Of a stretch of 64,000 nucleotides of DNA, positions 44,219 to 53,725 are shown piece by piece. Below the pieces are notes generated by a model. It worked only from the letters and a program-made list of their open reading frames with translations, had not been told where the DNA came from and searched no databases. Origin of the DNA: Candidatus Chromulinivorax destructor (GTDB taxonomy: Bacteria; Babelota; Babeliae; Babelales; Chromulinivoraceae). The position numbers and the translations under genes were made by a program. Every line of letters starts with the position of its first letter. Within the stretch, counting starts at the first letter, position 1. The stretch covers positions 975,278-1,039,277 of the forward strand of contig NZ_CP025544.1 of NCBI RefSeq assembly GCF_003366055.1. Direction: 5' to 3'.

Positions 44219-45499
44219 TTATTTAGAATTTTTCATGTATAACATAGCACTCAGCACCACAATCGTTGTGATGAGCATCGCATCGACTGAATCGATCTCG
44301 ATACCTATGTCAGGTCGTATCTTTTCAGCTTTCATAGAAGGGGAAAAGTCTTGAGGTACAGCAGGTCCAAATAATATTTTTGTCAGTTTTTTATATAGAG
44401 TTATTTTTTTATCAGATTGAGGTAAAAAATTAAGAGCTTCTTTTTCTAATTTTTCTTCTTCAAAATATTGTACAAGGTCAGCTGGATCTTGCGTGCTTGG
44501 CACAAAAATTCGATAATGCCCATCGGTATACAGAATTGTCGCTATGCCATGCGCAGGCTGAGCTGTACTGATCGCTAATGGTTGATACTGGTTGTGCTGA
44601 CTGATGGTGTAAAGACTGATGCCCGTTGCTTGCGCTAGTAAGCGTGATTGATCAAGTGTGAGTTCGTCTTTCCAGGTTACAATTTGTTCAAGGTACTGCG
44701 GTAAGGTAGTATTATCTGCTTGTAGTGCATCGGCAAGCAGCAGCTCAAGTTCGCTTGCCTGAGTAAACAGTTCTTGATCTTGGTCGCTGATAAAATCGCC
44801 TGTATGTTTTGCTATGCTCGTAATAGTATGAGCATTGAGTTGAGCAATGTTATCTGCAATAAGATAGCGCAAAAACATAATCATATAATAGACAAATGCA
44901 TACTCTGTATTCAGGTGATCATGAATTTCTTGTAGATCGGTATACTCAGATAGTTTTTGTAACTGTTCAGTCAAATACTGTTTAATTGCAACTGCAGTGT
45001 CATCTTTATTAGAGCTAAATTGTGTATCATGTTTTTTAAATAATGGTATATATTGTGCATCAAGAAGTTGGTTGAGGTGAACGAGTAAGGATGCATTGTC
45101 AGATTGGTTTGCGTTGATAAAAATAGACCCTAAAAAAGATCGATACCCACAGTTACCATCACCTTTACTATCGATAATATATTCAGCTGGTGCAAGGTTG
45201 TGCTCAATAATATTTTTATCAGGATCGTAGTCATAGTTAATCAGATAGTCTTGCGTATGTTCTACATCACCCAGATTATCACTGGTACGATCTGATGATA
45301 CCCATGCAGTTTTCTTGATGGTATCAAAAAGTGATATTTGCTGTGCAGGAGCTATTTCGTGATCGCTGTGATTATCGGTATCCATAAAGCGAAAGCTTGG
45401 GATTATAATTTTTTTATTACCAAGGCTTGCATCGATGATGCCGTGTGAAAAAATCATGCAATACGTCAGCATGCAGAGCATTATCTTGTGTAAATTCAT
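44219..45499 (-). CDS. Exported OTU-type cysteine protease (putative deubiquitinase)
   Basis: OTU proteases remove ubiquitin from host proteins and are found in several intracellular bacteria. The signal peptide (MNLHKIMLCMLTYCMIFSHG) is followed by the OTU catalytic box GDGNCGYRSFLGSIF, with the nucleophile Cys 117 (codon at 45149-45151), and by LYTDGHYRIFVP with the general-base His 328. Between them is a helical region with long charged stretches. The C-terminus has a hydrophobic segment (DAMLITTIVVLSAMLYMKN) that could anchor it. The neighbour at 45588 is a paralogue lacking the Cys. Activity and host ubiquitin as substrate are inferred. Confidence 0.78.
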   Translation of the reverse strand: MNLHKIMLCMLTYCMIFSHGIIDASLGNKKIIIPSFRFMDTDNHSDHEIAPAQQISLFDTIKKTAWVSSDRTSDNLGDVEHTQDYLINYDYDPDKNIIEHNLAPAEYIIDSKGDGNCGYRSFLGSIFINANQSDNASLLVHLNQLLDAQYIPLFKKHDTQFSSNKDDTAVAIKQYLTEQLQKLSEYTDLQEIHDHLNTEYAFVYYMIMFLRYLIADNIAQLNAHTITSIAKHTGDFISDQDQELFTQASELELLLADALQADNTTLPQYLEQIVTWKDELTLDQSRLLAQATGISLYTISQHNQYQPLAISTAQPAHGIATILYTDGHYRIFVPSTQDPADLVQYFEEEKLEKEALNFLPQSDKKITLYKKLTKILFGPAVPQDFSPSMKAEKIRPDIGIEIDSVDAMLITTIVVLSAMLYMKNSK

Positions 45500-45587
45500 G
45501 ATAAAGAACCAATATATTTTATAAGTATTCTTAATGTATAATTATAGTATACAAAATATACAGCGATCATATCAATTCAATCTGAAA

Positions 45588-46877
45588 TTATTTGTTGTAC
45601 CATGAGCTGTACCAGCTGGATTTTTTTGGGATAAGCATATGATATTGACCAGGTGATTCTGTTGCAAGCAATGAACTGGTGCCCAATTGCGGCTGCCCTT
45701 GGTATGTTGTTGTGCATGCAGGGGTGTCAGCTGGTTGAACGCAGATACTCATTCCGGTAGCCTTAGCAAGCAGGGCTAAGTCAAGTTCGCTTGTGTACGC
45801 TCCCCATTTTTTCATTTCTTTGGTGTAGGTAGCAAGATTTTGCGACCGAATAATAATTGCGGCGTGTTCCTTTGTGTGCTTGGCAACGTAGTCAATGAGC
45901 ATATATTTTAAAAAAGTAATCATATAAAAATCAAAGACTGGTTCTTCGTTCCATAACCTGACAACCTGTTCAAGATTTGTGCAGGATTCTATTTTTTTCA
46001 GCTGTTCGATCAGATATTTTTCCAGCGCATGGGCAACTGATGGTTGAATATTTTTAGGAAAGAGCTGATCATACTGCATAAAAAGATGGACGAAGTTTTC
46101 TGCAACTAATTTTTTTATAGCATTGATAGATTGTTTTTGATTGGTGTCGATTGCATGCATGAAATTTGATGCAAGCACGCTACGATACCCACTGTTACCA
46201 TCATGAGCAGTTTGTATAATAAATTTATATGATTTTAGATAATCTTTACCTGATTGATTACCCGATGTTTGTATAAAAGAATCGATCGTTTGCACAGGGC
46301 TGAGGGTAGGGATGAGTTTTTTTGTTGATGCTAGCTGTGGCTGTGCCAGTTGCACAACAATGTTGGTCGCAACATCAACTGGTTTTATCTGTAATTTTGG
46401 TTTGATGAGTTGCAGGCAATCAAGTAGGTCGGTCAGTTGAGCTTGTAAGATTAAAATTTGTTCTTGGTCAAATTGAATGGCGTCTGTTTTTCCCTGTAAT
46501 TGGCTTGCAAGTAATGCTATTTTATCCAGCACGATAGCAGCTAAAAGATATTGACTCTCAAAATCTTGTAAAATTTTTGATTGTTGTAATGCTTGGCCAA
46601 GGTTAATTGCTTCTTGTACAAAAGAAAGCGCATGCAGCGTCGTTTGAATACTACTTTTTTCATCTTTAATATAGGTCAGCACTGCCTTGGTGTTACTATT
46701 CCAAAATGATATGCCCACTTGAACTAATTTTTGTAATGCTTCATTGGGTGTTAAAATTCGCTCTTCACGTTTGTACAGAGTGTCAACCGACGATGCCATG
46801 GTATAATCAAAGACGTGTGAAAATGTCTGATCTGAGATTGCATACAGGATGATGAATAAACGTCGGTATACTTTCAT
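45588..46877 (-). CDS. OTU-like protein with catalytic Cys replaced by Ser
   Basis: It is a paralogue of the 44219-45499 gene: HDGNSGYRSVLASNF aligns with GDGNCGYRSFLGSIF, but the nucleophile position is Ser 229 (AGT at 46191-46193) instead of Cys, a one-base difference from TGT. The His side is kept (PGQYHMLIPKK, His 413). The N-terminus (MKVYRRLFIILYAISDQTFS) is signal-like and about 110 residues longer before the OTU box. There is no C-terminal anchor; it ends SSWYSSWYNK. It probably cannot hydrolyse ubiquitin and may bind it, or may be decaying, but the reading frame is intact over 429 codons. Confidence 0.72.
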   Translation of the reverse strand: MKVYRRLFIILYAISDQTFSHVFDYTMASSVDTLYKREERILTPNEALQKLVQVGISFWNSNTKAVLTYIKDEKSSIQTTLHALSFVQEAINLGQALQQSKILQDFESQYLLAAIVLDKIALLASQLQGKTDAIQFDQEQILILQAQLTDLLDCLQLIKPKLQIKPVDVATNIVVQLAQPQLASTKKLIPTLSPVQTIDSFIQTSGNQSGKDYLKSYKFIIQTAHDGNSGYRSVLASNFMHAIDTNQKQSINAIKKLVAENFVHLFMQYDQLFPKNIQPSVAHALEKYLIEQLKKIESCTNLEQVVRLWNEEPVFDFYMITFLKYMLIDYVAKHTKEHAAIIIRSQNLATYTKEMKKWGAYTSELDLALLAKATGMSICVQPADTPACTTTYQGQPQLGTSSLLATESPGQYHMLIPKKSSWYSSWYNK

Positions 46878-47010
46878 CGATAACCAATCTATTGTTACAT
46901 ATTTTATTTTTTATAAATTTTTTACAACCTACCAGAAACATAGCTACAAAAACGATAGTTTATCATAAAAAATTTAGATTTTGTTAACTCAATGTAAAAT
47001 ATAGGTACGA

Positions 47011-47177
47011 GCCTGCGATATCGCTCCGCTCATCTCCGGCAAAATGGTTTGCGGCGGCCACGTTACGCTTTTTCAGATCGAGAAAAGTGCATGAGGCTCA
47101 CTGGCCTTGGGGTCCCAGGAGTGTTCAGAGAAAATGTAGGAAAAAATTCTGTAATAAAAAATTGGTTCACACAATCT
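47011..47177. repeat. Dispersed TIR repeat, copy 9 (inverted, A and B modules)
   Basis: GCCTGCGATATCGCTCCGCT, CATCTCCGGC, GCGGCGGCCACGTTACGCTT, AAGTGCATGAGGCTCACTGG, GTGTTCAGAGAAAATGTAGG and the terminal ATTGGTTCACACAATCT are all present. The left terminal repeat is eroded. Confidence 0.78.
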
Positions 47178-47247
47178 AGACTCATTTGAGCACAAGGTGG
47201 GGTGGTTGTCACTATGCTTTTTTACTATCAATATAAATATATATAAT

Positions 47248-47277
47248 TGTTTTTTTTTAGAAAAAAATGTATAGGAT
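47248..47277 (+). promoter_or_regulatory. Candidate promoter of the giant repeat-protein gene
   Basis: TTGTTT (47248-47253) and TAGGAT (47272-47277) are 18 bp apart. The TAGGAT box recurs at the same relative place in the promoters of both shorter relatives, followed by a leader of about 100 nt here. Confidence 0.5.
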
Positions 47278-47373
47278 ACGAATTTAGTATCATCATTAAA
47301 ACAGGAGAATAAAAAATATATTTTTAAAAATTGTTATGAAATTGTGAATTATAATTTTAAAAAAGGATTATGA

Positions 47374-50300
47374 ATGAGCGTCAAAAAAAAATCTAAATCA
47401 AGATGTTTTTTTACTATGTTCTTAGCGGGATCGCTCTGCGGATCAATAAATTACATGCAAGCTGATCCAGATGCATCATCTGATGATCTATCTGAAGAAC
47501 CACAACATAGAATACAAATTACCGGAGCTTTAAACGTAACATTAGCTGCAATAGATACCGCAGTTGAAGTCTTAACTGGTGGCAATCCAACAGTAAATCT
47601 TTCAACGGTTCAAGATAATGGTGTTCCTACAGGTACTGTTATTGTAGGAGGAACTACGTACACACCTCATACCAATGATCTCACTTCACTTTCTCTTGGT
47701 GTATCTACTATAAAAGGTACTGATTTTAATCCTGCAACAGACAGTCTTAAAGCTATTTCTGATGTCGTAAGTTCTTTTAACGCTGATTTGGACGGCGTTG
47801 CAACATCAGCACAATCTGATGATATTATGGGTGCTGGTTTTGATAGCACAACAGACAGTCTTAAAGCTATTTCTGATGTAGTAAGTACGCTTGACCTTAA
47901 CAATGTTGCGACAGTGGCAAACCAAACAACACAAGGTCTTGTTCCATTGGCGACATCAGCGCAAGCAGTTGATATTATGGGTGCTGGTTTTGATACGACA
48001 ACAGACAGTCTTAAAGTTATTTCTGATGTAATAAGTACGCTTGACCTTAACAATGTTGCGACATTAGCAAACCAAACAACACAAGGTCTTGTTGCTCTGG
48101 CGACAAATGCACAAGCAGTTGATATTCTGCAAGGTAGTACGGCTTCAGGGACTGTTATAGTAGGAGGAACTACGTACACAGCTGATACGAATGATCTTAC
48201 GTCGATTTCTCGTGCTATATCTGCTGTGCAAGGTGCTAGTTTTAATACTGCAACAGATAGTTTAAAAGCTATTTCTGATACAGTAGATGCTCTTAACCTT
48301 GAGCTTGATGGTGTTGCGACATCAACACAATCTGATACTATTATAGCAAATCAAACATCACAGGGAACTGGTGCACTGGCGACATCGGCTCAAGCTCTTG
48401 CTATTCAAGGTACTACTTTTGCGACAGGAACCGATAGTTTAGAAGCTATTTCGAACAATAATATTTCTGTACCATTTGCGACTGCAGCAAACCTTGCAAC
48501 GCTGCAAACAACTGCAAATACTATAAATACGAATGTAACAACACTTGGCACTGCTGCACTGGCGACAAATGCACAAGCGGTAGATATTTTACAAGGTAGT
48601 ACTGCTTCAGGTACTGTTATAACAGGTGGAACTACTTACACAGCAGACACGAACGATCTGACTTCGATTTCTCGTGCATTATCAGCAATAGAAGGAGCTG
48701 GATTTGCTACGGGAACAGACAGTCTGAAGGTCATTTCTGATGGTACTGATACTATTATAGCGAATCAGACATCACAAGGTACTGGCGCACTTGCGACTGC
48801 GGCAAATCTTGCAACATTACAAACAACTGCAAATACTATAAATACAAATGTAACAACACTTGGCACTGCTGCACTGGCGACATCGGCACAAGCCGTTGCT
48901 ATTCAAGGTGCTACGTTTGCTACAGGAACAGATAGTTTAGAAGCTATTTCTAATAATAATATTTCTGTACCATTTGCTACATCAGCACAAGTTGGTACTC
49001 TTACCAATACAGGTGGAACAGCAACAATTGGTGCTATTCTAGGTGACGCTGCAAACATTAGTTTTGCGACTCGACTTACAACTATTGATACAGAGGTAGG
49101 TGTTATTGACGGCATTGTAGATAATATTCTTGTTGATACAGCAAATATTCTGGCAAATCAAACATCACAAGGTACTGACCCGCTTTCAACATCGGCGCAA
49201 GCAGTTGACATTCTGCAAGGCAGTACGGCTTCAGGTACCGTTATAACAGGTGGAACTACTTACACAGCAGACACGAACGATCTTACTTCGATTTCTCGTG
49301 CATTATCAGCAATAGAAGGAGCTGGATTTGCTACGGGAACAGACAGTCTGAAGGTTATTTCTGATGGTACGGATACTATTATAGCGAATCAGACATCACA
49401 AGGTACTGGCGCACTTGCGACATCGGCACAAGCTCTTGCTATTCAAGGTGCTACTTTTGCGACAGGAACCGATAGTTTAGAAGCTATTTCGAACAATAAT
49501 ATTTCTGTACCATTTGCGACAGCAGCAAACCTTGCAACACTGCAAACAACTGCAAATACTATAAATACGAATGTAACAACACTTGGGACTGCTGCACTGG
49601 CGACAAATGCGCAAGCGGTAGATATTTTACAAGGTAGTACTGCCTCAGGTACTGTTATAACAGGTGGAACTACTTACACAGCAGACACGAACGATCTTAC
49701 TTCGATTTCTCGTGCATTATCAGCAATAGAAGGAGCTGGATTTGCTACGGGAACAGACAGTCTGAAGGTTATTTCTGATGGTACGGATACTATTATAGCG
49801 AATCAGACATCACAAGGAACTGGTGCTTTAGCGACGGCAGCAAACCTTGCAACACTGCAAACAACTGCAAATACTATAAATACAAATGTAACAACACTTG
49901 GGACTGCTGCACTGGCGACAAATGCACAAGCGGTAGATATTTTACAAGGTAGTACTGCTTCAGGTACTGTTATAACAGGTGGAACTACTTACACAGCAGA
50001 CACGAACGATCTGACTTCGATTTCTCGTGCATTATCAGCAATAGAAGGAGCTGGATTTGCTACGGGAACAGACAGTCTGAAGGTCATTTCTGATGGTACT
50101 GATACTATTATAGCGAATCAGACATCACAAGGTACTGGCGCACTTGCGACTGCGGCAAATCTTGCAACATTACAAACAACTGCAAATACTATAAATACAA
50201 ATGTAACAACACTTGGCACTGCTGCACTGGCGACATCGGCACAAGCCGTTGCTATTCAAGGTGCTACGTTTGCTACAGGAACAGATAGTTTAGAAGCTAT

Positions 50301-52389
50301 TTCTAATAATAATATTTCTGTACCATTTGCTACATCAGCACAAGTTGGTACTCTTACCAATACAGGTGGAACAGCAACAATTGGTGCTATTCTAGGTGAC
50401 GCTGCAAACATTAGTTTTGCGACTCGACTTACAACTATTGATACAGAGGTAGGTGTTATTGACGGCATTGTAGATAATATTCTTGTTGATACAGCAAATA
50501 TTCTGGCAAATCAAACATCACAAGGTACTGACCCGCTTTCAACATCGGCGCAAGCAGTTGACATTCTGCAAGGCAGTACGGCTTCAGGTACCGTTATAAC
50601 AGGTGGAACTACTTACACAGCAGACACGAACGATCTTACTTCGATTTCTCGTGCATTATCAGCAATAGAAGGAGCTGGATTTGCTACGGGAACAGACAGT
50701 CTGAAGGTTATTTCTGATGGTACGGATACTATTATAGCGAATCAGACATCACAAGGTACTGGTGCACTTGCGACTGCAGCAAACCTTGCAACATTACAAA
50801 CAACTGCAAATACTATAAATACGAATGTAACAACACTTGGTACTGCTGCACTGGCGACATCGGCACAAGCAGTTGATATACAAGGAGCTACGTTTGATAC
50901 AGCGACAGATAGTCTAGAAGCAATTTCTAATGCTTTGGTAGTTGTTGATGGTGTTGTAGATGATATACTTGTTGATACTGGAACGACGCTTCCGGCTCAA
51001 ATAGCTGTACTTGGTTCTTCGGCACTTGCGACATCAGCACAAGCAGTTGCTATCCTGAATAATCAAACATCACAAGGTACTGGTACACTGGCTACTGCAG
51101 CTAACTTATCAACAACAAACACGACGGTAAATACCATTAATACTAACTTAGGTAATCCTGCAGCTGTGATAGGTGTGCCTTCTATTGCAGCATCTTTAAA
51201 TAATATTCAAGGAGCTGGATTTTCTTCTGGAACAGATAGTCTGAAAGTTATTTCTGATGATACGGATACGATTATAGCAAATCAAACATCGCAAGGTACT
51301 GGTGCATTGGCGACGTCGGCACAAGCAGTTGCTATTCAAGGTGCTACTTTTGCGACAGGAACCGATAGTTTAGAAGCTATTTCGAACAATAATATTTCTG
51401 TACCATTTGCGACAGCAGCAAACCTTGCAACACTGCAAACAACTGCAAATACTATAAATACGAATGTAACAACACTTGGCACTGCTGCATTGGCGACAAA
51501 TGCACAAGCGGTAGACATTCTGCAAGGCAGTACGGCTTCAGGGACTGTTATAACAGGTGGAACTACTTACACAGCAGACACGAACGATCTTACTTCGATT
51601 TCTCGTGCATTATCAGCAATAGAAGGAGCTGGATTTGCTACGGGAACAGACAGTCTGAAGGTTATTTCTGATGGTACGGATACTATTATAGCGAATCAGA
51701 CATCACAAGGTACTGGTGCTTTGGCGACATCGGCACAAGCGGTTGCTATACAAGGTCTTGGTTTTGTTACAGGAACAGATAGTCTAAAAGCTATTTCTGA
51801 TAATACTATTTCGGTACCATTTGCGACTGCAGCTGCTTTGTCGACGACGAACTCGACGGTAAGTACGATTAACACTAACCTTGGTGATCCTGCAGTTGGG
51901 ACCGTTGCAGGTAATATCGGAAGTCCTGTAGTTAACACAGCAGCTTCAACATTAGCTCTTGTTCTAGGTGATCCTACAGCATCGACTCCTTCGGCTTCAG
52001 CTTCTATTGCTGCTGCTTTAGGTGGTATCGAAGGTGCTAGTTTTACTACTGGTTTAGCTGCTTTGTTTATTATTTCTCGACAGACTGCATTAGCTCAAGT
52101 TGTTGCTGCAGCAAGCAGTTCTGCAATAATAACTGATGCAACTGCTGGCGGTGTAGGCTTTCTTAACTTTAATATCACTCTGGCAAACTTACGTGCAGCT
52201 ATTATTACAGCTACGGCAGTGGGAGGTCAAACCAAAGTTAATATTGATGCTATAACTTCAACTGCAGATCTTGCATTCACATCAGCAGCAACTGAAACAA
52301 TCACAGCACCATTTACACAAGCAGCATATCAAGCTGCTTTACAAGCATTATCACTAGCTTCAATAAATTGGTCAGCTTTCTACTCATAA
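47374..52389 (+). CDS. Giant exported Thr/Ala-rich repeat protein (1671 aa)
   Basis: AAAAGGATTATGA precedes the ATG. A signal peptide (FFTMFLAGSLCGSINYMQAD region) is followed by HRIQITGALNV, a motif shared with two downstream proteins. Most of the chain is built from units such as NAQAVDILQGSTASGTVITG, GTTYTADTNDLTSISRALSA, FATGTDSLKVISDGTDTIIA and NQTSQGTGALAT, alternating with LATLQTTANTINTNVTTLGT. No Cys occur in the repeats. The C-terminus (ALSLASINWSAFYS) matches the ends of the two relatives. A long surface fibre or adhesin is a reasonable inference. An 860-bp block reads as identical at two places inside it, and I cannot exclude an assembly effect. Confidence 0.88.
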   Translation: MSVKKKSKSRCFFTMFLAGSLCGSINYMQADPDASSDDLSEEPQHRIQITGALNVTLAAIDTAVEVLTGGNPTVNLSTVQDNGVPTGTVIVGGTTYTPHTNDLTSLSLGVSTIKGTDFNPATDSLKAISDVVSSFNADLDGVATSAQSDDIMGAGFDSTTDSLKAISDVVSTLDLNNVATVANQTTQGLVPLATSAQAVDIMGAGFDTTTDSLKVISDVISTLDLNNVATLANQTTQGLVALATNAQAVDILQGSTASGTVIVGGTTYTADTNDLTSISRAISAVQGASFNTATDSLKAISDTVDALNLELDGVATSTQSDTIIANQTSQGTGALATSAQALAIQGTTFATGTDSLEAISNNNISVPFATAANLATLQTTANTINTNVTTLGTAALATNAQAVDILQGSTASGTVITGGTTYTADTNDLTSISRALSAIEGAGFATGTDSLKVISDGTDTIIANQTSQGTGALATAANLATLQTTANTINTNVTTLGTAALATSAQAVAIQGATFATGTDSLEAISNNNISVPFATSAQVGTLTNTGGTATIGAILGDAANISFATRLTTIDTEVGVIDGIVDNILVDTANILANQTSQGTDPLSTSAQAVDILQGSTASGTVITGGTTYTADTNDLTSISRALSAIEGAGFATGTDSLKVISDGTDTIIANQTSQGTGALATSAQALAIQGATFATGTDSLEAISNNNISVPFATAANLATLQTTANTINTNVTTLGTAALATNAQAVDILQGSTASGTVITGGTTYTADTNDLTSISRALSAIEGAGFATGTDSLKVISDGTDTIIANQTSQGTGALATAANLATLQTTANTINTNVTTLGTAALATNAQAVDILQGSTASGTVITGGTTYTADTNDLTSISRALSAIEGAGFATGTDSLKVISDGTDTIIANQTSQGTGALATAANLATLQTTANTINTNVTTLGTAALATSAQAVAIQGATFATGTDSLEAISNNNISVPFATSAQVGTLTNTGGTATIGAILGDAANISFATRLTTIDTEVGVIDGIVDNILVDTANILANQTSQGTDPLSTSAQAVDILQGSTASGTVITGGTTYTADTNDLTSISRALSAIEGAGFATGTDSLKVISDGTDTIIANQTSQGTGALATAANLATLQTTANTINTNVTTLGTAALATSAQAVDIQGATFDTATDSLEAISNALVVVDGVVDDILVDTGTTLPAQIAVLGSSALATSAQAVAILNNQTSQGTGTLATAANLSTTNTTVNTINTNLGNPAAVIGVPSIAASLNNIQGAGFSSGTDSLKVISDDTDTIIANQTSQGTGALATSAQAVAIQGATFATGTDSLEAISNNNISVPFATAANLATLQTTANTINTNVTTLGTAALATNAQAVDILQGSTASGTVITGGTTYTADTNDLTSISRALSAIEGAGFATGTDSLKVISDGTDTIIANQTSQGTGALATSAQAVAIQGLGFVTGTDSLKAISDNTISVPFATAAALSTTNSTVSTINTNLGDPAVGTVAGNIGSPVVNTAASTLALVLGDPTASTPSASASIAAALGGIEGASFTTGLAALFIISRQTALAQVVAAASSSAIITDATAGGVGFLNFNITLANLRAAIITATAVGGQTKVNIDAITSTADLAFTSAATETITAPFTQAAYQAALQALSLASINWSAFYS
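48550..49409 (+). repeat. Long internal direct repeat, first copy
   Basis: This 860-bp block reads identical to 49903-50762, at an offset of 1353 bp (451 codons). It begins after ACACTTGG(C/G) and ends before GG(C/T)GCACTTGCGAC. Synonymous differences appear immediately outside it. Confidence 0.85.
49903..50762 (+). repeat. Long internal direct repeat, second copy
   Basis: It is identical by eye to 48550-49409. The offset is a multiple of three, so the frame is preserved. Identity at silent sites points to a recent duplication or gene conversion. Confidence 0.85.
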
Positions 52390-52419
52390 GTAGATTTATT
52401 TTAAAAAGGATTAATGGTA

Positions 52420-52457
52420 AGAGCCCTGACTATAAAAAGTTGGGGCTCTTTTTTTAT
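52420..52457 (+). terminator. Terminator of the giant gene
   Basis: AGAGCCC and GGGGCTCT pair around an AT-rich loop, followed by TTTTTTT. Confidence 0.8.
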
Positions 52458-52468
52458 ATGCTATGCAT

Positions 52469-52670
52469 AGGCTGTGTGAACTAAATTTAAAAATTAAGAT
52501 ACACGCGTACGATATCGCTGTGCTCATCTACCAAAATATGAGTTGCGGGGACCACTGTACGTTTTTTAAGTTAAAAAAATAGTGTATGAGGCATACTGGC
52601 AAGCAAATTCTTGGAGTGTTCCTAGAAATCGTAGGGTAAAACTTGAGAGTGAAAATTGGTTCATTTAACC
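52469..52670. repeat. Dispersed TIR repeat, copy 10 (inverted, A and B modules)
   Basis: The left end is AGGCTGTGTGAACTAAATTT and the right end AATTGGTTCATTTAACC. Inside are ACGATATCGCTGTGCTCATC, a decayed hairpin (GTTGCGGGGACCAC), GTGTATGAGGCATACTGG, CAAATTCTTGGAGTGTTC and CGTAGGGTAAAA. Confidence 0.8.
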
Positions 52671-52841
52671 CAGATTGTGCTACAAGGTATGCTGGGGATG
52701 ACCATCGCTATTTTTAAAATTTGAGGCGTTACTTGGAACAAAATTTGTTATTTGTTGCAATTGTATACCACTCTTATTGTAATCTATGCAATGGATGATT
52801 ACGCACTACAAATAACGCAAAAAAAATTGTAAAAAATATAC

Positions 52842-52870
52842 TTGCTTTTTACAAAAAATGTATCTAGGAT
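52842..52870 (+). promoter_or_regulatory. Candidate promoter of the 167-aa family gene
   Basis: TTGCTT (52842-52847) and TAGGAT (52865-52870) are 17 bp apart. The following leader (CAATTATTATAATCTCCAAG and the next 15 bases to the ATG) is identical to that of the gene at 53726. Confidence 0.65.
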
Positions 52871-52907
52871 CATGACAATTATTATAATCTCCAAGAAAGG
52901 ATTGTTT

Positions 52908-53411
52908 ATGTCTATCAAAAAAAATGCTAAATCAACATTGTTGACTGCTTTATTAGTAAGTTCACTATCATGTGGTTTACAAGCAAGTGATATGATCGAA
53001 GAAGAAGGCACAAGATTACAAATTACAGGTTCATACAATCTGTTATCAGCAGAAATCGCTGCTGTACAAGCAAGTCTTGCAGCAGTTCCGTCAGTTGCTC
53101 AAGCGTCTGCAGACAAAGTAGCTGCTTTAGCAATTAGTCCAGTAATTAATGCGTTTGTACTTACTGGTACTGGTGCAGGTACATATAATAGTGCTGTTGC
53201 TGCACTAGCTCCTTTAATTACTACAGCGTTAGCAACTCCAAATAATGCAAATATTTTAGCTGTGCAAACATCTATTAACGCTCCTTCTACTGGTTTGCTA
53301 GCAGCAGCGGCAGGTCAACTTTTAACACCATATGTAACAGCATCTGTTCTTGCTGCAGCAAATGAATTAAACGTTGCTGTAAATGCTTGGTTAGCTGCAT
53401 ACCCTGCGTAA
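52908..53411 (+). CDS. Short exported relative of the giant protein (167 aa)
   Basis: The start at 52908 (MSIKKNAKSTLLTALLVSSL) follows GAAAGGATTGTTT; an upstream in-frame codon at 52842 lies in the promoter. The signal peptide, the TRLQITGSYNLL motif and the C-terminal ELNVAVNAWLAAYPA mark it as a family member. The middle is Ala-rich and has no copy of the giant's repeat unit. It is probably a minimal member of a surface-protein family. Likely highly expressed given the near-consensus promoter and strong ribosome-binding site; that is inference. Confidence 0.82.
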   Translation: MSIKKNAKSTLLTALLVSSLSCGLQASDMIEEEGTRLQITGSYNLLSAEIAAVQASLAAVPSVAQASADKVAALAISPVINAFVLTGTGAGTYNSAVAALAPLITTALATPNNANILAVQTSINAPSTGLLAAAAGQLLTPYVTASVLAAANELNVAVNAWLAAYPA

Positions 53412-53447
53412 TAAACTGCGATAGTTTTACATCATTTTGATGTTTTT

Positions 53448-53477
53448 GGGAGTGACTTTGGTCACTCCCTTTTTTTG
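53448..53477 (+). terminator. Terminator of the 167-aa gene
   Basis: GGGAGTGAC and GTCACTCCC form a perfect stem with loop TTTG, followed by TTTTTTT. Confidence 0.88.
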
Positions 53478-53660
53478 CGTGCAAATTCTGGCTGTGATGT
53501 TTGCATCTGCACCTGCATATTGTTAGGGGGCTTGCGACAATAATTTTCTTCTTTGTTTTTTAATTTTGTTTATACAGGGTATCTTGCGCACTCTATTTTG
53601 ATGGTAGTGCGTGTACCAACATGATCTGAAAAATGTATAAAAAATTGTGAAAAAATTTGC

Positions 53661-53688
53661 TTGCATTTTAAAAAAATCTATCTAGGAT
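53661..53688 (+). promoter_or_regulatory. Candidate promoter of the 247-aa family gene
   Basis: TTGCAT (53661-53666) and TAGGAT (53683-53688) are 16 bp apart, with TCTATC before the -10 box as in the previous gene (GTATC) and a 35-nt identical leader to the ATG. Confidence 0.65.
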
Positions 53689-53725
53689 GATGGCAATTAT
53701 TATAATCTCCAAGAAAGGATTGTTT

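Larger units (their letters stand above)
46878..47373. other. 496-bp divergent gap holding a repeat copy and a promoter
   Basis: It lies between the OTU-like gene (minus) and the giant repeat-protein gene (plus). Repeat copy 9 occupies 47011-47177 and the giant gene's promoter lies near 47248-47277. Nothing else is recognised. Confidence 0.5.

Noticed and set aside
47667-48179. Long minus-strand open frames across the giant gene (also near 48903, 50256, 51336, 51696)
   Set aside because: They are antisense by-products of the repetitive coding sequence. The identical ones at 48903 and 50256 simply reflect the 860-bp duplication.
47374-52389. Regularly repeated blocks that could suggest a CRISPR or satellite array
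   Set aside because: The repeats are in one continuous reading frame with codon-level variation and encode a Thr/Ala-rich protein; there are no short repeats with unique spacers.
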